From CBDTYW01 sp965364735 (GTDB lineage: Bacteria; Actinomycetota; Nitriliruptoria; Nitriliruptorales; Nitriliruptoraceae), in NCBI GenBank assembly GCA_965364735.1, contig CBDTYW010000219.1, positions 1-6,463 on the forward strand: DNA of 6,463 nt. Direction: 5' to 3'. Within the stretch, counting starts at the first letter, position 1. Each line of letters opens with the position of its first letter. The notes beneath the pieces were generated by a model, which was given only the letters and a program-made list of their open reading frames with translations, made no database searches and was not told where the DNA came from. The translations under genes were made by a program, and so were the position numbers. Shown here piece by piece: positions 1 to 6,330 of this stretch.

Positions 1-458
1 CGCGACATCGTGTCGCCCACGGGGCGCTGGTCGAAGAACCGCAGGCTGAGCGTCTGGAGGTTGCCGAACAGGTCACGCCGCAGCCCGAGCATCACCTGCT
101 GCGCGATCCGCGACATGATCCAGTTCGCGGCGGCCATCGTGACGCTCGTCGCGACGAACACGACCACGAGCACGATCGCCATCGTCGCGAGCCCGTCGCG
201 GTCGCCGACGGCGATGAAGTCGTCGATCGTCACGGCGAGGAGGTAGGGCCCGATCATGGTCAGGAGGGCGTTCGCCACCACGAGGAACCCGACGAGGCGG
301 AGGCTGCCGCGGTGCGGGTCGAGGCGTCGGATCAGCCGCTTGAACGACGGTCCCAGCAGCTTGCGCTGCTTCGAGGTCATCCCGGGCGGGGCCGGCCCCG
401 AGGTCGCCAGGCGGTTGTCGGGAGCGACGTCGTCGACCTTCTCGGCGGTGTCGCTCAT
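1..458 (-). CDS. ABC exporter half-transporter, second subunit (N-terminal part only)
   Basis: This is the start of a second type I (type IV fold) ABC exporter subunit; 152 residues are visible and the gene runs off the left edge. After a hydrophilic leader of about 45 residues, a first membrane segment lies at about residues 53-76 and ends in PYLLAVTIDDFI. A second lies at about 91-113. The first cytoplasmic extension follows, ending in SLRFFDQRPVGDTMS, a typical exporter motif in which R-F-F-D and P-V-G-D are conserved across the family. The ATG overlaps the TGA of the upstream half-transporter gene by four bases (ATGA at 458-455), so the two are almost certainly translationally coupled. 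They would form a heterodimer in the cytoplasmic membrane. No nucleotide-binding domain is in view, so its catalytic state cannot be read here; it is expected to be the canonical partner. Substrate unknown. Confidence 0.9.
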   Translation of the reverse strand, partial: MSDTAEKVDDVAPDNRLATSGPAPPGMTSKQRKLLGPSFKRLIRRLDPHRGSLRLVGFLVVANALLTMIGPYLLAVTIDDFIAVGDRDGLATMAIVLVVVFVATSVTMAAANWIMSRIAQQVMLGLRRDLFGNLQTLSLRFFDQRPVGDTMS

Positions 459-2197
459 GCGCGCACCGCCGCTTCGCCGAGCTGTGACACGAGGATCTCG
501 CGATAGAGCGCGCTCGAAGCGAGGAGCTCGTCGTGGGTTCCGCAGCCGGCGACGGTGCCGTCGGCGAGCAGGACGATCCGGTCGGCGGCGAGCGCCGTCG
601 ACACGCGCTGCGCGACCAGGATCGTGGTGCGCCCCGCACGACGTTCGGTGAGCGCGTCCTGGATCCGCGCCTCAGTCGTGACGTCGACGGCTGACGTCGA
701 GTCGTCGAGCACCAGCACCGGGGCGTCGGCGATGACCGCTCGCGCGATCGCGAGGCGCTGGCGCTGCCCGCCGGAAAGGTTCTGGCCGTTCTGCTCGACC
801 CGCGAGTCGTAGCCGTCCTCGAGGAGCTGGACGAACTCGTCCGCGGCGGCGGCGTCGGCCGCGGCGACGAGACGCTCGAGGTCGGCGTCGGCGTCGCCCC
901 AGCGCAGGTTCTCCGCGATGGTCCCCGAGAACAGGAGCGCCTGCTGCAGCGACACCGAGACGGCGCGATGCACCACGTCGCGGGGGAGGTCGCGCAGGTC
1001 GTGTCCGTCGAGCAGCACGCGGCCGCGCGTCGGGTCGTGGAAGCGGGCGATGAGGTTGACGAGCGTCGTCTTGCCGGCGCCGGTGGCGCCGAGCACGGCG
1101 ACCGTCTCGCCGGCGGGGATGTGCAGGTCGACGTCGTGGAGGACGTCCTCGCCGGTGGAGTACGCGAACCCGACGCCCTCGAACCGGATGTCGCCGTGGA
1201 GCTCGTCGACCGTCACGTGGTGCGGGTCTGACGGGGGAGTCACGGCCGGGATCGCGTCGATGATCTGGATGATCCGGTTGGCCGAGGCGGCGCCTGCGGC
1301 GAGGAGGGGCTGGACGAACGCGAAGATCATCAGCGGCATCGATGCCATCGCGAGGTAGTTGATGAAGGCGATGAACTCGCCCGAGAGCAACCGCTGGTCG
1401 ATGACCTGGCCGCCGCCGAACCAGATGACCGCGACCGTTCCGAGGTTGATGATCCCCATGAGCGACGGAGCGAGGAGCGCGAGCAGCTGGTTGACGTCCG
1501 TGGCGCGCTCCGCGACGTCGTGGTTGACGACCGCGAAGCGATCGGCCTCCTGGTCGGCGCGGACGAACGCCTTGACGACCCGGGCGCCCGCGAGGTTCTC
1601 GCGGAGCACCGCGTTGAGCCGGTCCATCCGCTCCTGGACCTCCTCGAACATCTTGCGGCCGCGGATGGTGATCACCAGCGTCATCGAGATCACGACGGGG
1701 ACGATCACGAGCAGGACCGTGGCGAGATCGGGACGGATCGTGAGCATCCCGATGAGCGCGCCCACGAGCACCAGCGGGGCCTGCACGAGGAAGCCGAGGC
1801 TGAACATCACGAGCTGCTGCAGCTGTCCGACGTCGGTGGTGAGGCGAACGATGAGCCCGCCGGTCGTGAGCTCGTCGAGGTTGCGGAACGACAGCCGCTG
1901 GATCTGGTCGTGCAGGTCGCGTCGGACGTCGCGCGCGAACCGAAACGCGACGCGCACCGAGATCAGGGTCGCGGCGAGCTGCAGGCTGAGCGCGCCGATG
2001 ACGAGCAGGACCAGCCGCAGCACGGTCGTCAGCACGACCCCGCGATCTCCGGCGTTGATGCCGTCGTCGATGACCCGCTGGGTCTGCAGCGGCACCAGGA
2101 CGTTCACCGACACGACCAGCAGCCCGATGAACAGCGCGGCGGAAACGCGCGTGCGATACGGCTTCAGCCAGCTGGCTGCCCGGACGATCGACTCCAC
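455..2197 (-). CDS. ABC exporter half-transporter with degenerate ATP site
   Basis: This is a 580-residue fused membrane and ATPase subunit of a type I ABC exporter, the usual length for a half-transporter. The membrane domain covers about residues 15-310 with six expected helices. The nucleotide-binding domain follows: A-loop Tyr346, Walker A GATGAGKTT (370-378), Q-loop Gln418, signature LSGGQ (474-478) and Walker B VLVLDD (494-499). Asp499 stands where the catalytic Glu is expected, and Gln530 (VAQRVST) stands where the H-loop His is expected, so this half should not hydrolyse ATP efficiently at its own site. The reading frame is open upstream to 2359, but that extension crosses the hairpin and the end of metY. 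I chose GTG at 2197 because GAGGGG (2210-2205) lies 7 bases upstream and the product then begins ESIVRAASWLKPYR, normal for this family. An out-of-frame ATG at 2202 would give only about 12 codons. The stop overlaps the next subunit's start. Substrate (drug, lipid or peptide) cannot be told. Confidence 0.93.
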   Translation of the reverse strand: MESIVRAASWLKPYRTRVSAALFIGLLVVSVNVLVPLQTQRVIDDGINAGDRGVVLTTVLRLVLLVIGALSLQLAATLISVRVAFRFARDVRRDLHDQIQRLSFRNLDELTTGGLIVRLTTDVGQLQQLVMFSLGFLVQAPLVLVGALIGMLTIRPDLATVLLVIVPVVISMTLVITIRGRKMFEEVQERMDRLNAVLRENLAGARVVKAFVRADQEADRFAVVNHDVAERATDVNQLLALLAPSLMGIINLGTVAVIWFGGGQVIDQRLLSGEFIAFINYLAMASMPLMIFAFVQPLLAAGAASANRIIQIIDAIPAVTPPSDPHHVTVDELHGDIRFEGVGFAYSTGEDVLHDVDLHIPAGETVAVLGATGAGKTTLVNLIARFHDPTRGRVLLDGHDLRDLPRDVVHRAVSVSLQQALLFSGTIAENLRWGDADADLERLVAAADAAAADEFVQLLEDGYDSRVEQNGQNLSGGQRQRLAIARAVIADAPVLVLDDSTSAVDVTTEARIQDALTERRAGRTTILVAQRVSTALAADRIVLLADGTVAGCGTHDELLASSALYREILVSQLGEAAVRA

Positions 2198-2268
2198 GTC
2201 ATGACCCCTCGTCTCGACGTCGTCGCGGAGACTATCGCGACCATCACAATAGTTGCATGACGCAAGCA
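2198..2268 (-). promoter_or_regulatory. Leader and probable promoter/operator of the ABC exporter pair
   Basis: This is the gap between the metY hairpin and the exporter GTG. It contains one of the few relatively AT-rich stretches in the window (about 2244-2260). The sequence here includes an imperfect inverted repeat with arms GTTGC and GCAAC separated by nine bases (2252-2270, overlapping the edge of the hairpin). Possible -10-like hexamers on the minus strand are TATTGT (2251-2246) and GATAGT (2236-2231), but neither has a convincing -35 at normal spacing. A promoter must lie here if the hairpin ends the upstream transcript. Its exact position and the operator reading are inference. Confidence 0.35.
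2205..2210 (-). promoter_or_regulatory. Ribosome binding site fixing a GTG start
   Basis: GAGGGG on the minus strand lies seven bases before the GTG at 2197. It is the strongest Shine-Dalgarno match near the beginning of this frame, and it is the main reason for choosing the 580-residue product over the open frame starting at 2359. Confidence 0.65.
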
Positions 2269-2296
2269 ACCCGGCGCCGAGGGTCCGGCGCCGGGT
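2269..2296 (-). terminator. Hairpin terminator after metY
   Basis: A perfect 10-bp inverted repeat (arms acccggcgcc at 2269-2278 and ggcgccgggt at 2287-2296) encloses an 8-base loop. It starts 13 bases after the metY stop codon. On the minus strand the stem is followed by TTGCTTGCGTC, a weak T-tract, as is common for intrinsic terminators in GC-rich bacteria. It most likely ends the metA-metY transcript and insulates the exporter genes. Partial readthrough cannot be excluded. Confidence 0.65.
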
Positions 2297-2309
2297 CGTG
2301 TCTGGATCG

Positions 2310-3587
2310 TCAGCTGCGGCTGGCCGCGAGCGCCTGCTGGAGGTCGGCGAGGATGTCATCGATGTGCTCGATGCCGACGCAGAGGCGGAGCATGTCGGGC
2401 GTGACCTTCGCGTTCTCGAGCTCCTCGTCGGTGAGCTGCCGGTGCGTGGTCGACGCGGGGTGTGCCGCGAGCGACTTCGTGTCGCCGATGTTGACCAGAC
2501 GGGTGAACAGCTCCAGCGCGTCGTAGAACTTCACGCCGGCGTCGAAGCCACCGGTGATCCCGAACGACAGGAGACCGGAGGGCGTGCCGTTGGTGTACTT
2601 CTTCGCCATCGCGTGCTGGGACGACGACTCGAGGCCGCCGTACTCGACCCACTCGACGGCGGGGTGGCCCTCGAGGAACGTCGCGACCGCGATGGCGTTC
2701 TCGACGTGTCGCTCCATCCGCAGCGACAGGGTCTGGATGCCCTGCAGGATCTGCCAGGCGTTCATCGGCGAGATCGCGGCGCCCGTGTTGCGCAGCGCCA
2801 CCGTCCGCGCGCGACCGATGAAGGCCGCGGCTCCGAGCGCCTCGGTGTAGACAACCCCGTGGTAGGCCGGCTCCGGCGTCGACAGCATCGGGAAGCGATC
2901 GGCGTGGTCGGCCCAGGGGAAGGTGCCGCCGTCGACGATGACCCCGCCGAGGGTCGTGCCGTGGCCGCCGATGTACTTCGTGAGCGAGTGCACGACGATG
3001 TCCGCGCCCCACGCGAGCGGCTTCATGAGGCTGGGGGTCGCGACGGTGTTGTCGACGATGACCGGGACGCCGTGGCGGTGCGCCATCTCGGCGATCGCCT
3101 CGAGGTCCGGGATGTTGCCCGCCGGGTTGCCGATGGACTCGAGGAAGATCGCGGCGGTCTTGTCGTCGATCTTCGCCTCGAGCGCCTCGACGCTGTCGTC
3201 GTCCGCGAAGCGGCCTTCGATGCCCAGGTCGGGGAGCATGTGGCGCAGCAGCGTGTACGTGCCGCCGTAGACCTGTGGGACGGTCACGATGTTGTTGCCC
3301 ACCTTCGCGATCGTCAGGATCGCGTAGGTGATGGCGGCGGACCCGGACGCGGTGCACAGCGCGGCGACGCCGCCCTCGAGCGCGGCGAGCCGCTCCTCGA
3401 GCACGTTCTGCGTCGGGTTCATGATCCGGGTGTAGATGTTGCCGGGCACGGCGAGGTTGAAGAGGTCGGCGCCGTGCTGGGCGTTGTCGAACTCGTACGC
3501 GACCGTCTGGTAGATCGGGACCGCGGTTGCCTTCGTGGTCGGGTCGGGGCTGTATCCCGCGTGGATCGCCAGGGTCTCGTCGCGCAT
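2310..3587 (-). CDS. metY: O-acylhomoserine sulfhydrylase (MetY type)
   Basis: This is a 425-residue cytoplasmic enzyme of the Cys/Met-metabolism PLP family (fold type I aminotransferase-like), full length for MetY. It is expected to convert O-acetyl- or O-acylhomoserine plus sulfide into homocysteine and the free acid. Family landmarks are visible: NIYTRIMNPT (50-59), whose Tyr52 and Arg54 would reach the PLP phosphate of the neighbouring subunit; VDNTVATP (178-185) with Asp179 on the pyridine nitrogen; and SLTKYIGGHG (201-210) with Lys204 as the Schiff-base lysine. SPMNAWQILQGIQTLSLRMERH (273 onward) is typical of MetY rather than of the shorter cystathionine enzymes, and Arg401 probably binds the substrate carboxylate. 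The ATG is preceded by AAGGA (3599-3595) seven bases away. The gene follows metA by 13 bases, so the two enzymes act in sequence from one transcript. A MetZ or cystathionine gamma-synthase role is less likely given the length and motifs. Confidence 0.93.
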   Translation of the reverse strand: MRDETLAIHAGYSPDPTTKATAVPIYQTVAYEFDNAQHGADLFNLAVPGNIYTRIMNPTQNVLEERLAALEGGVAALCTASGSAAITYAILTIAKVGNNIVTVPQVYGGTYTLLRHMLPDLGIEGRFADDDSVEALEAKIDDKTAAIFLESIGNPAGNIPDLEAIAEMAHRHGVPVIVDNTVATPSLMKPLAWGADIVVHSLTKYIGGHGTTLGGVIVDGGTFPWADHADRFPMLSTPEPAYHGVVYTEALGAAAFIGRARTVALRNTGAAISPMNAWQILQGIQTLSLRMERHVENAIAVATFLEGHPAVEWVEYGGLESSSQHAMAKKYTNGTPSGLLSFGITGGFDAGVKFYDALELFTRLVNIGDTKSLAAHPASTTHRQLTDEELENAKVTPDMLRLCVGIEHIDDILADLQQALAASRS

Positions 3588-3594
3588 GTCCAGA

Positions 3595-3599
3595 TCCTT
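3595..3599 (-). promoter_or_regulatory. Ribosome binding site of metY
   Basis: AAGGA sits seven bases before the metY ATG, inside the 13-base gap after the metA stop. It supports both the chosen start and independent re-initiation on a shared message. Confidence 0.6.
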
Positions 3600-3600
3600 G

Positions 3601-4671
3601 TCAGTTGTTCAGGCCGAGCGGGTCGCTCGGGTCGACGCCGTCCATGAAGGTGACGCCACGTTCGTGGTTGGTGAGGCGGTAGACGAGCCCCAGCCAGTTG
3701 CTGAAGAGCGCCCGGCCCGTGTCGCGCCAGGTGTTGTCGAGCTGGGCGACCAGCTCGGCCTCGGGGAACCTCGGGATCGGGGCGCCCGCAGCCCGCGCCG
3801 CCAGAGCCTCCTCGACGTGGGCGGTGATCCGCTTGGCCGCAGCGTCGGGGAGGTAGTTGCGCGGATAGGGAGGCGAGCCGACGAGCTCGCCGTCGAGGTA
3901 GCGGCGAAGCTCGCGCTGGTACTCCTTGAGGAGGCTGATCGCGTCGTACTCGGGGTGACCCTGGAAGTAGATGCGCCGGAACCCGTCGGGTGAGGTGGCC
4001 ACGTGGAAGCCGCCGTCGATCGTCTCCACCAGCACGCGCAGCCCGACGGCACGCAGGGACTGTGGGGCGATCGTGTTCCAGCGCGAGTGGGGGGCGTCGA
4101 ACCGGGTGTTGATGTCCGTGACCAGCGGGTGCGTCGGCTCGCTCAGCTGGTGCTGGAAGACGCCCCACCGCTTGCTCTCCATCCGGCGCCGCTCGAGCCC
4201 GTGGAACCGTTGGATCAGCGCGTGCGAGGCGAGGCACGAGCAGAGCGTCGACGTCACGTGCTGGTCAGCCCAGGCCATGACGTCGCCGAGCGGCTCCCAG
4301 AACGACTCCTCGGAGAGCACGTCGGTGGCCGGGTTCGCGCCGGTGACGATGAGGGCGTCGAGCCCGTCGCGCTGCAGGTCGGCGAAGTCCTCGTAGTGCG
4401 CGTCGATGTGTGCCTGTGCCTTGGCGCCACGCGGCTGTCCCGGGATCGTGAACGGATGCACGTGCACCTGCACGATGGAGTTGGCGCCTCCGACCAACCG
4501 CATGAACTGCCGCTCGGTCACCTCGAGCGCAGCGTCCGGCATCATGTTCAGCAGGCCGACGTGCAGCTCGCGGATGTCCTGGTGGCGCGCTTCCTCCTGC
4601 GAGAGGACGGACACGCCTGAGTCGCGGAGCTTCGCGAAGCTCGGGAGGGTGGAGTGGGCGACGAGTGGCAT
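3601..4671 (-). CDS. metA: Homoserine O-acyltransferase, MetA/HTS family
   Basis: This 356-residue cytoplasmic protein of the MetA (HTS) family transfers an acyl group from acyl-CoA to homoserine. Compared from memory with E. coli MetA (about 309 residues), the key residues are present: catalytic Cys146 in HVTSTLCSC, Lys167, His239 and Glu241 in GHPEYD, and Glu250 and Arg253 in EYQR. The extra length is mostly an alanine-rich segment near 275-305, before the conserved tail (WRDTGRALFSNWL). NMMPDAALEVTERQF (42-56) is two residues longer than the E. coli equivalent. The position that separates acetyl- from succinyl-CoA users (Glu versus Gly at residue 111 in characterised enzymes) is Ala115 here, so the donor is undecided. 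ATG at 4671 is chosen because MPLVAHSTLPSF aligns with the E. coli N-terminus; TTG 4707 and GTG 4701 are possible but overlap the kinase gene. No clear Shine-Dalgarno is seen, which suggests coupling to the kinase ending ten bases upstream. Its partner is metY downstream. Confidence 0.9.
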   Translation of the reverse strand: MPLVAHSTLPSFAKLRDSGVSVLSQEEARHQDIRELHVGLLNMMPDAALEVTERQFMRLVGGANSIVQVHVHPFTIPGQPRGAKAQAHIDAHYEDFADLQRDGLDALIVTGANPATDVLSEESFWEPLGDVMAWADQHVTSTLCSCLASHALIQRFHGLERRRMESKRWGVFQHQLSEPTHPLVTDINTRFDAPHSRWNTIAPQSLRAVGLRVLVETIDGGFHVATSPDGFRRIYFQGHPEYDAISLLKEYQRELRRYLDGELVGSPPYPRNYLPDAAAKRITAHVEEALAARAAGAPIPRFPEAELVAQLDNTWRDTGRALFSNWLGLVYRLTNHERGVTFMDGVDPSDPLGLNN

Positions 4672-4681
4672 GCGGCGCAGA

Positions 4682-6217
4682 CTACGGACCGCTGTGTTCA
4701 CCGCCAACGTCGCGGGTCGCGCCGCGGGGGAGCGTCAGCCGGAACGTGCACCCACCAGGCGTGTTGGCGACCAGATCGAGTCGCCCGCCGTGCTCGAGGG
4801 CGACCCGACGACAGATCGCGAGCCCGAGCCCGGAGCCGTGCTGGTCGCCGCGGACGTCGGACCCCCGCTGGCCCGCCCCGAAGATCCGCTCGACGTCCTG
4901 GGGCGCGATCCCGTGGCCGTCGTCGACGACGTCGATCCAGACGTCGTGATCATCGCCACCTGACTCCAGCCGGATGATCGGGGCATGGCCCGCGTCCGCG
5001 TACTTCACGGCGTTGCCGATGAGGTTCGTGAGGATCTTGTCGAGTCCGTGCGCGTCGCCACGCACGACGGGGAGCGCCCCGACGATGATCTGGGCGTCGT
5101 CGTGGTCATCGGCCAACGCCGTCGCGACCCGGTGCAGGTCGACGTCGACGTGGGGACGCGCAAGGCGTACGGGATCTGCGTGCTCGGTGAGCTCCTCGAG
5201 CAGTCGCTGCATCCGGGTGTGGTTCGTGTTCGCACGTTGCAGCAGCAGGGCGAGCCGTTCGTCGACGGACGCGAACGACTCGACGGTCAGCACCGATCCC
5301 ATGGCCACCGTCAGCGGTGTCCTCAGGTCGTGAGCGATGAGCTGGGTGAACTCACGCAGCTCATCCTGCGTCCGGTGCATCTGCTCGTTGCTGGCCTCGA
5401 GCTCTTCCGTCAGCGTCACCACGCGGCGGTACATCTGCACGAACCCGATGAGGACGCCAGCGGCGAGCACCACGAACTGCGCGAGACGCATCGACAGGCT
5501 CGCCCACCAGAGCACCGTGAAGCGCGACTGGGCGAAGGTGTGCAGGGCGACGTCCCAGAGCCCGAGGTTCAGGCTGGCGGCCACCCACGCGTGCGTCCAC
5601 GAGGTGACCCGCCTGCCGGTCCTCCATGAGTGCACCGCCACGGCGGAGAAGACGGTCGTGACAGCCAGCGATCCGAGCAGCAGGGGGGTGTAGCGGCCGT
5701 CGGCCCCGACGAGCACCGGGAGCGGCGTCGGTCCCCAGGCGACCGCGAGGGTGACCAGGACGCTCGTGGAGAGGACGGCGCCGCGGAGACGCGGATCGCG
5801 GGCGTGCCGGCCGTTCCCGATGATCGACGCCGCCGGGATCACGACGTGCCACACGACGTAGAGCGCGGCGGTGCCGGTCGAGGTCGTCCGGAGGATCCCC
5901 CCGCCCGGCGCGATGGACGGGTGGCCGAGGATCTGGACGAACATCGCGAAGGTCGCGAGCGAGAAGCCGTCGGCAGCCCAGCGCAGGGATGGATCATCGA
6001 TGGCGGCGGCGCGGGCGTGGAGCAGGTAGCCGGCCACGATGCCCGCGGAGATGGCCGCCGCCGACACGACCGGCAAGGCCACGGCCATGTCGGGCAGCTG
6101 GGCGCGGGTCGCGAGCGCGAGCGTGAACGCGAGCGCAGCGAGGCCACACGACCCGACGACCACGACGCGGTCGAGGGTCGGCGCGGTGACGACATCAGGG
6201 TGTGGAGACGGGCCCAC
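4682..6217 (-). CDS. Membrane sensor histidine kinase, MASE4-like N-terminus
   Basis: This is a 511-residue two-component sensor kinase. The N-terminal half (about residues 17-262) holds seven or eight hydrophobic segments with short loops and no large periplasmic domain. The pattern around ALYVVWHVVIPAASIIG (118-134) resembles the MASE4 membrane sensor domain (family assignment by eye). A coiled-coil linker (about 265-290) leads to the HisKA H-box LIAHDLRTPL with His296 as phospho-acceptor. The HATPase domain follows: N-box with Asn398 and Asn402, G1 box DDGHGI (432-437), F-box Phe446, and G2 box GSGLGLAI (461-468). All catalytic boxes are intact. The frame is open upstream to 6376, but GTG at 6217 is preferred because it has a weak GGAA upstream, puts a short tail before the first helix, and avoids overlap with the divergent gene; GTG 6292 is an alternative. 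No response regulator lies within the window. The gene ends ten bases before metA. Signal and partner are unknown. Confidence 0.88.
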   Translation of the reverse strand: MGPSPHPDVVTAPTLDRVVVVGSCGLAALAFTLALATRAQLPDMAVALPVVSAAAISAGIVAGYLLHARAAAIDDPSLRWAADGFSLATFAMFVQILGHPSIAPGGGILRTTSTGTAALYVVWHVVIPAASIIGNGRHARDPRLRGAVLSTSVLVTLAVAWGPTPLPVLVGADGRYTPLLLGSLAVTTVFSAVAVHSWRTGRRVTSWTHAWVAASLNLGLWDVALHTFAQSRFTVLWWASLSMRLAQFVVLAAGVLIGFVQMYRRVVTLTEELEASNEQMHRTQDELREFTQLIAHDLRTPLTVAMGSVLTVESFASVDERLALLLQRANTNHTRMQRLLEELTEHADPVRLARPHVDVDLHRVATALADDHDDAQIIVGALPVVRGDAHGLDKILTNLIGNAVKYADAGHAPIIRLESGGDDHDVWIDVVDDGHGIAPQDVERIFGAGQRGSDVRGDQHGSGLGLAICRRVALEHGGRLDLVANTPGGCTFRLTLPRGATRDVGGEHSGP

Positions 6218-6330
6218 GGCGATTCCGATGAGGGTCGAACCACGGGACCCGTCGGCACGCCTGGCACCGGGGCAAGCCGAGTCGCGTGTCACACCGCTGC
6301 GTACGTTGTGTCCGGCACGCAGGAGATGAG
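6218..6330. promoter_or_regulatory. Divergent intergenic region between kinase and plus-strand gene
   Basis: These 113 bases lie between two genes reading away from each other, so promoters in both directions are expected here. On the plus strand, TACGTT (6302-6307) fits the loose TANNNT -10 pattern of GC-rich actinobacteria, but I see no matching -35. A perfect short palindrome, ACGGG-a-CCCGT (6242-6252), and GTGT-c-ACAC (6286-6294) could bind a regulator, or be chance. If the kinase starts at the alternative GTG 6292, the region shrinks to under 40 bases. Confidence 0.35.
6321..6325 (+). promoter_or_regulatory. Ribosome binding site of the right-edge gene
   Basis: AGGAG lies five bases before the ATG at 6331, a strong Shine-Dalgarno with normal spacing. 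It is the best evidence that the partial plus-strand frame at the edge is a real gene. Confidence 0.6.

Noticed and set aside
1359..2260. Plus-strand open frames opposite the ABC exporter membrane domain
   Set aside because: Low-complexity Ser/Thr/Arg or Asp/His/Glu/Arg composition, no ribosome binding site or motif, and fully covered by the real minus-strand gene.
2356..3357. Alternative minus-strand frame inside metY (333 codons)
   Set aside because: Arg/His/Pro-rich out-of-frame translation of metY with no stops owing to high GC.
2253..3647. Long plus-strand open frame opposite metY (464 codons)
   Set aside because: It mirrors metY exactly, its translation is Arg/Val/Asp/Gly-rich with no domain, and the opposite frame carries a complete, motif-rich enzyme. 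Such mirror frames are expected in GC-rich DNA.
4003..4620. Plus-strand open frame opposite metA
   Set aside because: Shadow of the conserved MetA coding sequence, with Arg/Val/Leu-rich composition and no recognisable domain.
4672..4681. SAM riboswitch or S-box style leader in front of metA
   Set aside because: Only ten bases separate metA from the kinase gene, so there is no room for a structured leader, and none is visible upstream of the kinase either.
4672..4707. Longer metA start (TTG 4707 or GTG 4701)
   Set aside because: The extra residues (MAVNTAVRSLRR) overlap the kinase end, and ATG 4671 gives an N-terminus that matches the family.
6242..6252. Short palindrome ACGGG-a-CCCGT as a specific operator
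   Set aside because: Arms of five G/C-dominated bases arise often by chance in such GC-rich DNA. It is mentioned only within the intergenic region.
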